Below, in pieces: positions 16,149 to 24,740 of a stretch of DNA of 64,000 bases. Below the pieces are notes generated by a model. It was not told the DNA's origin. It did not search any database and worked only from the letters and a program-made list of their open reading frames with translations. Source of the stretch: Cohnella sp. WQ 127256 (GTDB lineage Bacteria; Bacillota; Bacilli; Paenibacillales; Paenibacillaceae); NCBI RefSeq assembly GCF_024519285.1, contig NZ_JAMZCY010000002.1:248001-312000 (forward strand), in the 5' to 3' direction. A program made the position numbers and the translations under genes. How positions within the stretch are numbered: the stretch's first letter is position 1; each line of letters opens with the position of its first letter.

Positions 16149-17036
16149 ATGATTAAGACGACGTCCTGGAGCAGAAGAAGCTTCAATCTGGTCAATTACA
16201 CATTGCTGATCTTGCTGTCGGCGCTTTGCTTTCTGCCGATTGTTCACGTGTTGGCGCTATCGCTAAGCTCCAAGATACAAGTGACGGCAGGCAACGTGTT
16301 ATTCTGGCCGCGCGACTTCACTTGGGCTTCTTATGAATATGTTGCCTCGCAAGGGCAGTTTTTCCGCTCGATGGGCATCACGCTGGAGCGTGTAGCACTC
16401 GGCACCGTAATTAATCTCGGATTGACGCTTTTATGCGCGTATCCGCTGTCGAAGGAACGCCGAGATTTTCGCTTTCGGTCCGCTTACGTTTGGTATTTCG
16501 TAATCACGATCCTATTCGGTGGCGGACTCATTCCTTGGTATTTAACCATTAAAAACCTTGAGCTATTGAATTCGATTTGGGCGCTCGTGCTGCCTGGTGC
16601 GGTACCTGTGTTCAATATCATACTGTTGCTTAACTTTTTCCGCAGGCTTCCGAAAGAAATGAACGAGTCGGCTCGAATCGACGGTGCGGGCGATTGGCGT
16701 ATTCTGTTCAGTATTTATGTTCCGTTGTCCATGCCCTCGCTCGCGACAATCACGCTTTTCACGGTAGTGGGGCATTGGAATTCGTGGTTCGATGGGCTGC
16801 TGTTAATGAACAACCCGGATCGATATCCGCTGTCCAGCTACTTACAGACCGTCATAACGATGCCTGATTTGTCCAAGTTCACCGACCCGGAAACCGCGCG
16901 GGTGTTCAACCGAATATCGGACAGAACGACACGTGCCGCTCAAGTGTTCGTCGGTATGTTACCGATTCTGCTCGTCTATCCCTTCTTACAGCGTTATTTC
17001 ATCCATGGCATCGTGCTTGGCAGCGTGAAGGAATAG
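16149..17036 (+). CDS. Carbohydrate ABC permease, LplC/YtcP type
   Basis: Second membrane subunit, 295 residues. It shows the EAA loop (NESARIDGAGDWRI near residue 178), with Ser instead of the first Ala, and the C-terminal tail HGIVLGSVKE typical of LplC-type permeases. ATG at 16149 lies just after the stop of the partner gene and follows a GGGGTT site; the frame extends 35 codons upstream into the partner, which I reject. It works with the preceding permease and binding protein and an ATPase encoded elsewhere. Confidence 0.92.
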   Translation: MIKTTSWSRRSFNLVNYTLLILLSALCFLPIVHVLALSLSSKIQVTAGNVLFWPRDFTWASYEYVASQGQFFRSMGITLERVALGTVINLGLTLLCAYPLSKERRDFRFRSAYVWYFVITILFGGGLIPWYLTIKNLELLNSIWALVLPGAVPVFNIILLLNFFRRLPKEMNESARIDGAGDWRILFSIYVPLSMPSLATITLFTVVGHWNSWFDGLLLMNNPDRYPLSSYLQTVITMPDLSKFTDPETARVFNRISDRTTRAAQVFVGMLPILLVYPFLQRYFIHGIVLGSVKE

Positions 17037-17077
17037 GTAGTGCTATTAACTAGATTAATAATTAGGAGGGATCGATA

Positions 17078-18064
17078 ATGACTCATCAATATTCCGTCAT
17101 TCTATCTAACGTTGGTAGCTGCTCTGACCGTTATGTGACCGGAGGGTATGCGGAGCCGTTCACGATTTCCGAGCTATTCGGTCGAGTGGCTCAGATTCCT
17201 CAGGTCACCGGAGTAGAATTGGTTGGCTCTTGGCATGTCACGGAAAACAATGTGAAAGAGCTGAAAGGTCATCTGGAGCAACACGAGCTCAAGCTTGTCT
17301 CCATCATTCCCGATCATTTCGGACAGATGAAATGGAAATACGGTAGCTTTGCGGCCAAAGATCCGGCGATCCGCAGGGAAGCTGTCGCTCATACGAAAGA
17401 GATGATCGATGCGGCAGTAGAGCTGGGAGGCGATCTCATCTCGTTATGGCCAGGTCAGGACGGCTACGATTACTTGTTCCAAGCGGACTACATTCAGGAG
17501 CGTGACTGGTTTGCGGAAGGTCTCAAAGAGGTGTGCCGCTATCGACCTGATGTAAGGATTAGCTTGGAGTATAAGCCGAAGGAGCCTAGAACCCACAGCT
17601 ACTTGAGTACTGCAGCTATGTCCATATTGATGGCTCAAGAGACCGGTACGGACAATATCGGAGTGACGATCGACTTCGGCCATTCGTTGAATGCGTATGA
17701 GACACCAGCTGAATCCGTTGCGTTATTGAAGAGATATGGGAACAAGCTGTTTCATGTTCATATGAACGATAACTTCCGTCATTGGGATGACGACATGATC
17801 GTAGGCAGCGTCCATACGATAGAGACGTTGGAGTTTTTCTATTGGTTAAAGCGGACAGGGTATAACGGCTGGTTGTCGATCGACCAATATCCTTACCGGG
17901 AGGACGGATTGGAGGCAGTACGGGAGGGCGTCAATGCTATGGAGTCATTCGCTCGCCTCGTGGATTCGATCCCTAATGAAGAAATCGAAGCGTTACTGAG
18001 AAGTGGCAAGTCACCGGAAATTACTGCTTATTTGCGCAAGCTGTTGTTATCTCTAGATCGCTGA
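17078..18064 (+). CDS. Sugar phosphate isomerase/epimerase-like TIM-barrel protein
   Basis: A 328-residue member of the xylose isomerase-like AP endonuclease 2 superfamily. Metal-site positions are visible as Glu in ISLEYKPKEP near residue 163, Asp in VTIDFGHS near 198, His in HVHMND near 227 and Asp in LSIDQYPY near 267. These proteins isomerise or epimerise sugars or dehydrate inositols. Position between the importer and the rhamnosidases makes an isomerase for the released sugar plausible, but it is shorter than known L-rhamnose isomerases and its substrate is unknown. A GGAGG site precedes the ATG. Confidence 0.85.
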   Translation: MTHQYSVILSNVGSCSDRYVTGGYAEPFTISELFGRVAQIPQVTGVELVGSWHVTENNVKELKGHLEQHELKLVSIIPDHFGQMKWKYGSFAAKDPAIRREAVAHTKEMIDAAVELGGDLISLWPGQDGYDYLFQADYIQERDWFAEGLKEVCRYRPDVRISLEYKPKEPRTHSYLSTAAMSILMAQETGTDNIGVTIDFGHSLNAYETPAESVALLKRYGNKLFHVHMNDNFRHWDDDMIVGSVHTIETLEFFYWLKRTGYNGWLSIDQYPYREDGLEAVREGVNAMESFARLVDSIPNEEIEALLRSGKSPEITAYLRKLLLSLDR

Positions 18065-18086
18065 ACAGCAAGGAGTGAACAATCAA

Positions 18087-21000
18087 ATGATAACAATAGG
18101 CAAGATGACCGTCGATTATGAGACGAATCCGCTTGGCATAGATAATAGCTACCCGGCCTTAAGCTGGCAGATGGATGCCGGCCGCCGAGGTGAGTATCAA
18201 ACCGCCTATCAGATTTTGGTTGCGGATAGCATCCAGGAACTAGCTCTGGATCAAGGGGATTGCTGGGACAGCGGAATCGTGGCTTCTCGTGACTCGCAGC
18301 ACATCATTTACGGCGGAAGTTATCTGCAGTCTAGCACTCGTTATTATTGGAAAGTAAAAGGTTGGGACCGTGAGGGCAAGGAAAGCGATTGGAGCGATAT
18401 CGGCTATTGGGAAATGGGACTGTTAATGGATGAGGAGTGGAGTGGGCAGTGGATTACTGCCCCATTCCTACCTGATCCACAACCGGAGCCGGATTTGCTG
18501 AAGGGCGTTCCTGTTCTTTGGGATAGAATGAGCGAAGAAAATCCGGTGCGCGAAGAAACACCTACCGGAGTTAAGGACAAACGATATTTCCGACTTTCTT
18601 TTACGATCGATAACGAGCTTCCGTCGGAAGCGAAGCTACATGTATTCGCTGTCGACTCGCTCCAAATCTATGTGAACGGTGAAGATGAGGGGCTATATTA
18701 CCCGTATTTGCAGTCAGTTGTTCTGGATGTGCAAAGCTTGCTGCTTCAAGGTCTTAATAGTATTGCTTGCAGTTCTGACGGAGAAAAGCAAGGCTTCGTT
18801 GCTGTACTCCACTTAGCTTATGCGAATGGAACGACCCGGACCTACGCTGCCGATTCCAATTGGCTCGTCACCGATAAGCCTGACGGGGATTGGACTTCTG
18901 CTGAGATGGACGAAAAGAATTGGCAAGCTGCAATTCCGATCGGTACCTTCGGAGAAGGGGACTGGGGCGTATATAAACGAATTCTCTATCCTGTGAATAC
19001 CGCATATGGACCCAATCCTGTCATCGGTCGGTCCTTCCAAATTGACAAGCCTGTTGCCAATGCGAGGCTGTATATTTCCGCTTTAGGAATTTATCAGAGT
19101 CACATGAACGGCAAGCCGATTGGGAGTGATGTATTCGCTCCCGGCTGGACGGATTATCGCAAGCGTATTCCCTATCAAACTTACGATGTGGCTTCGTTAT
19201 TGCAAGAGGGCTCCAACAGGCTGGAGGCCGTTGTGGGTTCCGGCTGGTATGCGGGACATTTAGGGATATGCGGCCCCTATCATTATGGCACGAAAGTCGC
19301 TGTACGAGCACAGCTCCACATTGAATACGAGGATGGCACGAGTGAGATAATCAGGTCGGACGAGGACTGGCTCTCTGCGAGAAGCCCGGTCGTGTCGGCG
19401 GATATTTATATGGGAGAAACTTACGACGCAAGGCTGAAGACTTTGAATCCCTCGGATTGGCAGCAGGTGCAAATCCTCGAAGAAACAATAGGTGGCCACA
19501 TGACTGCTCAGCAAGGCCCTGCGATTAAGCCTGTTCGTGAACTCGTCCCCAAATCGATCCTACGAATCGACGAATCACGTTATATCGTCGATATGGGGCA
19601 GAACATGGTGGGGTGGCTGCGATTGAAGTTTTCCGGAACATCGGGTCAACGGATTACGATTCGGTATGCGGAACGGCTGGATCAGGATGGTCGGGTATAT
19701 CGGACGAATCTTCGTACAGCCAAACAGACGGATACTTACATTTTCGGTGGGATCGCTGAAGAGCAGTACGAGCCTCATTTTACTTACCACGGTTTCCAAT
19801 ATGTCGAGATTGAAGGCTATTCAGGCGAGCTGACATTGGATCAGGTGATTGGTATTGTCGTCCATTCTTCCGCAGAGGAGACATCGGAGGTTCACACGTC
19901 ACATGCTCTTATTAACCGCCTGCTAGAAAATATCAAGTGGAGCCAACGGGGTAACTTCTTTGGCATTCCGCTCGATTGCCCGCAACGGGATGAAAGGCTT
20001 GGATGGACGGGAGACGCGCACGCTTTTGCCCGGACAGCAACATATAACATGAACTGCGCGAGCTTTTACACCAAGTGGATGACGGATATTCGTGATGCAC
20101 AGGGTGAGGACGGTGCATTCCCAGATGTTGCTCCGTTCGTCGAGCATTTCGGCAGGGGACATGTGTTCTTCGCAGACGGAGGGGTAATTCTACCCTGGAC
20201 TCTATATCGAGTGTATGGCGATCGAAGGTTTATCGAACATAATTACGAGGCCATGACACGATGGATAGAGTGGATGGAACGAGATTGCGAGGAGGGGCTA
20301 ATTCGCCGTTCCGAGAGCTTCGGAGATCACCTTTCCTTCGGTGCTGAGACGCCTAAAGCACTTATCAACGCTGCCTTCTTCGCTTACAGCGTCAAGCTAA
20401 TGGCACGAATGGCGAGCGAGATCGGCAAGGACGAGGATGCGCTTCAATACGCGGACCTGTTCGAGCGGTTGAGGCAATCGTTCCAGCTGCGGTTTGTTAA
20501 AGAAGATGGCCGAATAGAAAGCGATACACAGACGGCCTATGTCCTTGCCCTAATGATTGGCTTGCTACCGAAGGAAATGGAACGGGCATCCCTGCGACGG
20601 TTAGTTGAAGATATCCGTAATCGGAATTGGCATATGACGACAGGATTTATGGGCGTATCGTATATTTTACCCTTGCTAACCGAATACGGGGAGACGGAGG
20701 CCGCCTATCGTTTGCTGCTGCAGGAGACTTTTCCATCATGGCTGTATCCCGTACAAAATGGAGCGACGACGATTTGGGAGCGGTGGGATGGCTGGACGGA
20801 AGAGAAGGGCTTTCAAGATCCTGAGATGAATTCCTTTAATCACTATGCTCTCGGTTCAGTGGGGGAATGGATATATCGCTTCCTGTTCGGCATCGATTTG
20901 GACGATCGCGAATCCGGTTTCCGTACGTTTAGAATTCAACCGTTGCCTGGAGGTGAGTTTACTTCCGCCAGATGCAAATATCACAGCCTATATGGATGGA

Positions 21001-21248
21001 TCGAAAGCGATTGGGTAATCGAGGGAGACAGCCTCGTCTTACGAGTCGAGGTTCCGGTGAATTGTACAGCAGAGGTTCGATTGCCTGCGAAGGCGGATTC
21101 GGAACTCTGGATAGACGGTGTTTCGATTTCGACTGACGGTGAAGTAAATAGCCCAAGCGAGGAATGGAAGTTTATCCGCCGTGATGTCTGGTCGGCTTAC
21201 TTCCGGGTCGGTTCCGGTCGTTATGAGTTTAAGGTGGCGAGATGGTAA
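18087..21248 (+). CDS. Alpha-L-rhamnosidase, glycoside hydrolase family 78 (large form)
   Basis: Enzyme of 1053 residues that removes terminal alpha-L-rhamnose. Order: an N-terminal fibronectin-like module (LSWQMDAGRRGEYQTAYQI), two beta-sandwich domains typical of Bac_rhamnosid proteins, then the (alpha/alpha)6 catalytic barrel starting near residue 600. The catalytic segment DCPQRDERLGWTGDA near residue 629 carries the general acid, and TTIWERWDGW near 896 carries the proposed base Glu. A C-terminal beta domain follows. There is no signal peptide, so it probably acts in the cytoplasm on imported oligosaccharides. I chose ATG at 18087; the GTG at 18075 overlaps the AAGGAG site. Its stop overlaps the next gene. 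Confidence 0.95.
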   Translation: MITIGKMTVDYETNPLGIDNSYPALSWQMDAGRRGEYQTAYQILVADSIQELALDQGDCWDSGIVASRDSQHIIYGGSYLQSSTRYYWKVKGWDREGKESDWSDIGYWEMGLLMDEEWSGQWITAPFLPDPQPEPDLLKGVPVLWDRMSEENPVREETPTGVKDKRYFRLSFTIDNELPSEAKLHVFAVDSLQIYVNGEDEGLYYPYLQSVVLDVQSLLLQGLNSIACSSDGEKQGFVAVLHLAYANGTTRTYAADSNWLVTDKPDGDWTSAEMDEKNWQAAIPIGTFGEGDWGVYKRILYPVNTAYGPNPVIGRSFQIDKPVANARLYISALGIYQSHMNGKPIGSDVFAPGWTDYRKRIPYQTYDVASLLQEGSNRLEAVVGSGWYAGHLGICGPYHYGTKVAVRAQLHIEYEDGTSEIIRSDEDWLSARSPVVSADIYMGETYDARLKTLNPSDWQQVQILEETIGGHMTAQQGPAIKPVRELVPKSILRIDESRYIVDMGQNMVGWLRLKFSGTSGQRITIRYAERLDQDGRVYRTNLRTAKQTDTYIFGGIAEEQYEPHFTYHGFQYVEIEGYSGELTLDQVIGIVVHSSAEETSEVHTSHALINRLLENIKWSQRGNFFGIPLDCPQRDERLGWTGDAHAFARTATYNMNCASFYTKWMTDIRDAQGEDGAFPDVAPFVEHFGRGHVFFADGGVILPWTLYRVYGDRRFIEHNYEAMTRWIEWMERDCEEGLIRRSESFGDHLSFGAETPKALINAAFFAYSVKLMARMASEIGKDEDALQYADLFERLRQSFQLRFVKEDGRIESDTQTAYVLALMIGLLPKEMERASLRRLVEDIRNRNWHMTTGFMGVSYILPLLTEYGETEAAYRLLLQETFPSWLYPVQNGATTIWERWDGWTEEKGFQDPEMNSFNHYALGSVGEWIYRFLFGIDLDDRESGFRTFRIQPLPGGEFTSARCKYHSLYGWIESDWVIEGDSLVLRVEVPVNCTAEVRLPAKADSELWIDGVSISTDGEVNSPSEEWKFIRRDVWSAYFRVGSGRYEFKVARW

Positions 21249-22405
21249 CCTCGGAAGAAGTTAGTGGACCATGGGATATGGAAAGCTTGATGGAGTCGCC
21301 GTTCGTTCAATGGGGGGCGACAACGCATCATTCGGATTATTCATTAACGCCCCTCTATTATGAGGGCGAGCCTTATCGCGGCAAGACGACTCGCGTGTTC
21401 GCCTATTATGCAACGCCCAAGGAATACACAGAGCCACTTCCGGCTATCGTTCTCGTCCATGGTGGAGCAGGAAGGGCGTTCCCCGAGTGGGCCGGACAAT
21501 GGGCATCACGAGGATATGCAGCTATTGCAATGGATTTGTTCGGTAACGGGCCGGATGGCGAGCGGCTGGAGGACGGTGGACCCGATCAAAGCGAGGAGTC
21601 GTTATTCTTCAAGGTGTCCCCGGATTCCTTGGGGGAGATGTGGTCTTATCATTCTGTTGCTGCCGTTATACGCGCAATCTCGCTTGTGGCGTCGTTGCCG
21701 GAAATCGATACAACGAAGGTTGGCCTCATGGGAATATCGTGGGGAGGCTATGTGACCGAGATTGTGACGGGCGTGGATCCGCGTCCGGCTTATGCGATGA
21801 CGGTATATGCGGCGGGTTATTTTCAGGAAGGCTCCTGTTGGATGGACATTATATCTCGTATGGACGGTATTCAACAGCGTTTGTGGGAGGATACATTCGA
21901 TGTCAGTCGGTATATTGGCCAATCAAAAACGCCAATGTTATGGGCGACGGGGACTAACGATACGTGCTTCGATCTGGATTGCTGGCTAAAGACTCACAGG
22001 TCGGCCAAAGGACATAAGACACTCCGGCTCATGAAGGACTGGGAGCATAATTACGAGGTGCCTTGGAATACGAATGAGTTTTTCACTTATGCGGATTCTC
22101 AGGTCAGAACGAGTAGACTATTACCGGGAATTCGCGATATCGATGAGGATTCAGACGGGATGGTTTGGGCGGCATACGGAGCATCAGACGTTATCCTTTC
22201 GGCGGAACTACTGTATACGGCCGACACGGGACGGTCGCCAACCCGAGTGTGGACGACAAGCCCCGCAGTCGTGTATCCTGAAACCTGCCGCGTTGCTGGG
22301 AGTGTTCCTAATGAAGCAGTAATGTACTATTTTGCGATAGAGGATGAAGAAGGAAATATCGTTAGCTCGGATGTGCGGGACCGTTCCGGGACGAATATAC
22401 GATGA
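21242..22405 (+). CDS. Alpha/beta hydrolase, acetyl-xylan-esterase or dienelactone-hydrolase like
   Basis: A 387-residue esterase-type alpha/beta hydrolase. The oxyanion HGG motif is visible (LVHGGAGRAF near residue 72), the nucleophile Ser is in MGISWGGY near residue 163, and the acid and His would lie near DTCF and WEHNY around residues 240 and 262. There is no signal peptide. It overlaps the rhamnosidase stop by seven bases and precedes the second rhamnosidase, so it probably removes acetyl or other ester groups from the same glycan before or after rhamnose release. The ester substrate is inferred from context only. Confidence 0.85.
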   Translation: MVTSEEVSGPWDMESLMESPFVQWGATTHHSDYSLTPLYYEGEPYRGKTTRVFAYYATPKEYTEPLPAIVLVHGGAGRAFPEWAGQWASRGYAAIAMDLFGNGPDGERLEDGGPDQSEESLFFKVSPDSLGEMWSYHSVAAVIRAISLVASLPEIDTTKVGLMGISWGGYVTEIVTGVDPRPAYAMTVYAAGYFQEGSCWMDIISRMDGIQQRLWEDTFDVSRYIGQSKTPMLWATGTNDTCFDLDCWLKTHRSAKGHKTLRLMKDWEHNYEVPWNTNEFFTYADSQVRTSRLLPGIRDIDEDSDGMVWAAYGASDVILSAELLYTADTGRSPTRVWTTSPAVVYPETCRVAGSVPNEAVMYYFAIEDEEGNIVSSDVRDRSGTNIR

Positions 22406-22445
22406 AGCCTGAGTGGAGGCTTTACCAACTGTGAGGGATAGCGAC

Positions 22446-24536
22446 ATGGCAAATAACGAACAAGGACCGAACTGGATTTGGTATCCGGGCGATTACGAAA
22501 TATGGCTTCACCAGAAAGCATCCGTACGAAGGCAGTTCAGAGGCTACATTTGTCCGCCCTCCTGGCGACTTGATGGAGCTTACACGAGCATAAAGTTTCG
22601 CAGGTTGTTCGAGCTTACCGAGCCTGCGGAGCTGACTCTGTCGGTTCAGGGGGAGTTCGTTCTTCTCTTGAACGACGACATGACACCGCTTCGATATGAG
22701 CGTAAACCGGTTACTTCAGTTACTCTCCCAGCGGGTAAGCATACGCTTGCGATTAACGTCTATAATGATCGGGAGATTCCAGCGCTGTATACGACAGGAG
22801 CGGGTTGCGACTCAGGTGAAGGGTGGGAGGTAACTGCACTGAATGGCAAATGGGTGCCTGCCGCCTATTGGAATTTTAGCGATATTGAACAGCCTCCCGC
22901 TTCGTTTCCATTTGCATACGAGGAATACGATCCGGTGAATACGGAAGCGCTAGATGGCGGCGGGATTATCGTGGATTTCGGCCGCGAAACCTTTGGTTAT
23001 GTTGAATTTGGCGACGTAACGGGCACTGGAAGCATTCATTTGTATTATGGTGAATCGCGGGAAGAGGCGCTGGCTGGCGAACTCGCCGAGACGTTCGAAT
23101 CCCTGTCCGTCGACGGCAATGCCGCAAGTAGCTGGCGTACACCGGTTACTAGAGCATTTCGATATATTCAATTGAAAGCTGACGAGGGCGTTCAATGGGG
23201 CAATGTGAAGCACCATTATGAGTATGTACCGATGGAGCTCAGAGGCTCCTTCCGAAGCTCAGACCAGCGGTTGGACGACATCTGGGAGCTATCCGCTCAT
23301 ACGCTTCAGTTGAATATGCGGGAATTTTTGTACGATGGGATGAAACGCGACCGTTGGGTATGGAGTGGTGACGCTAATCTCGGATTTCTAATTAATAATT
23401 ACGCTTATTTCGAGCAGGATGTGACGAAGCGGACGCTCGTCGCACTGCGGGGTAAAAACCCAGTTGAGATCCACATCAACACGATTATGGACTATACGTT
23501 CTACTGGTTCCTTAGCTGCTATGATTATTATTTGTACACAGGTGATCTAGAATTCGTTCGCACTCACTATGCGAATATGCTGAGCTTGATGGAATTCTGC
23601 CTGAAGCGTTGCAACGAGGAAGGCATGATGGAAGGCTATCCAGAGGATTGGGTATTTATCGATTGGGCACCGATGGAACGCAGGGGGGCATTAGCTGCCG
23701 AGCAGTTATTGTTATGTAGAAGTATGGAGACGATTGCTTGCTTTGCTGCTGAGCTTGGTGATACAGACAATGAGCGAAAGTACTCCAAGATGGCTGATGG
23801 TCTTCGTTCACGGATATTTGAAGCGTTCTGGGACGAGGAGCAGGGCGGGTTCATTCATGGAAAGCTGAACGGTGAGCTGCAAAAGGATATTCTCAAATAC
23901 CCAAGCGTATTCGGTATCCGGTTTGATTATTTGGATGAGGAGCAGCGTGAATCGGTCAAACGAAACGTACTCATGAATAGCTCCATTCAGAAAATTATTA
24001 CGCCGTTTATGCGCTTTTTCGAGCTGGAGGCTTTGTGTGAGATTGGAGAAGAAGCACATGTCCTGCGTGAAATAAGCAATTATTGGGGCGGGATGATCGA
24101 CTTGGGCGCAACCTCGTTCTGGGAGGAATTCGATCCCTCGTTACCACCGGAGCTTCAATATGATATGTATGGCGATAAGTTCCGCAAGAGCCTCTGTCAT
24201 GCATGGGGTGCTGCTCCAATTTACTTGCTTGGCAAGTATGTGCTTGGTGTTCGTCCGATCGAACCCGGGTACCGTCGCTATCGGGTTGAACCGAAGCTTG
24301 GGGAACTGGAGCAAATCGAAGGTAAGGTTCCGACGCCACATGGCGACATAACTGTTTATCGAGATAAGGATAGAATAGTCGTGAAGACTTGCGGAGACGG
24401 TAGCGGTATTCTTGTATTCACATGCGAGGGAATTCCCCAGAGCAAGGATGGATTGTTGACGCAAACTCCAGATGGCCGATATGAGCTTCTATTGGAGAAA
24501 CCTGGAGCTGTCTATGAGGTTAATCTGAGCAATTAA
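22446..24536 (+). CDS. Alpha-L-rhamnosidase-like glycoside hydrolase (GH78, second type)
   Basis: A 696-residue protein of the GH78/Bac_rhamnosid superfamily, distinct from and shorter than the first rhamnosidase. The N-terminal beta domain is followed by the catalytic barrel, in which DGMKRDRWVWSGDAN near residue 297 supplies the Asp/Glu-containing catalytic segment and TSFWEEFDP near residue 556 the second acid. A C-terminal beta domain closes the protein. No signal peptide is seen. ATG at 22446 follows GTGAGGGAT; a GTG at 22413 would add 11 residues. Two GH78 enzymes of different subtype in one operon suggest action on two linkages of the same rhamnose-rich substrate. Confidence 0.88.
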   Translation: MANNEQGPNWIWYPGDYEIWLHQKASVRRQFRGYICPPSWRLDGAYTSIKFRRLFELTEPAELTLSVQGEFVLLLNDDMTPLRYERKPVTSVTLPAGKHTLAINVYNDREIPALYTTGAGCDSGEGWEVTALNGKWVPAAYWNFSDIEQPPASFPFAYEEYDPVNTEALDGGGIIVDFGRETFGYVEFGDVTGTGSIHLYYGESREEALAGELAETFESLSVDGNAASSWRTPVTRAFRYIQLKADEGVQWGNVKHHYEYVPMELRGSFRSSDQRLDDIWELSAHTLQLNMREFLYDGMKRDRWVWSGDANLGFLINNYAYFEQDVTKRTLVALRGKNPVEIHINTIMDYTFYWFLSCYDYYLYTGDLEFVRTHYANMLSLMEFCLKRCNEEGMMEGYPEDWVFIDWAPMERRGALAAEQLLLCRSMETIACFAAELGDTDNERKYSKMADGLRSRIFEAFWDEEQGGFIHGKLNGELQKDILKYPSVFGIRFDYLDEEQRESVKRNVLMNSSIQKIITPFMRFFELEALCEIGEEAHVLREISNYWGGMIDLGATSFWEEFDPSLPPELQYDMYGDKFRKSLCHAWGAAPIYLLGKYVLGVRPIEPGYRRYRVEPKLGELEQIEGKVPTPHGDITVYRDKDRIVVKTCGDGSGILVFTCEGIPQSKDGLLTQTPDGRYELLLEKPGAVYEVNLSN

Positions 24537-24571
24537 GTGAGAATGAAATCAACCTTCAGAGTTGAAAATGA

Positions 24572-24609
24572 CCCTGACTTGACGTCGACGACGTCTTGTC
24601 GGGGTTTTT
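24572..24609 (+). terminator. Terminator of the rhamnoside operon
   Basis: Two nested stems, CCCTGAC against GTCGGGG and GACGTC against GACGTC, are followed by TTTTT. It separates the rhamnoside operon from the RNA-repair locus. Confidence 0.85.
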
Positions 24610-24645
24610 GCTATGCAATCAGCAGAAACAGTCCATTTTTTCATT

Positions 24646-24710
24646 GTCGTCATACTTTCACCATGTTCGTTACGTCCCAAATCAGAGAAGATGAGAACAA
24701 GAAAAGCAAC
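24646..24710 (+). promoter_or_regulatory. 65-bp shared regulatory element, copy B
   Basis: Ungapped counterpart of 8855-8919. The conserved blocks GTCGTCATACTT, CACCATGTTCG, CAAATCAG and GAACAAGAAAAGCAAC keep identical spacing, while the bases between have diverged. TGTTC (24664-24668) and GAACA (24695-24699) are again 26 bp apart. It lies just after the rhamnoside terminator and 30 bp before the structured RNA region, so it should drive transcription of that RNA and of slipin-hen1-pnkp. Confidence 0.75.
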
Positions 24711-24740
24711 ACTCCAATTGGATTCACTATTCCGAACATT

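Noticed and set aside
24646..24710. A PafBC-type (TGTCRGTG-N8-TANNNT), sigma-54 or ECF promoter inside the 65-bp element
   Set aside because: TGTCG is present but the following bases and the -10 at the required distance do not match; no GG-N10-GC pair; a GGAAC-like start in copy A is not kept in copy B.
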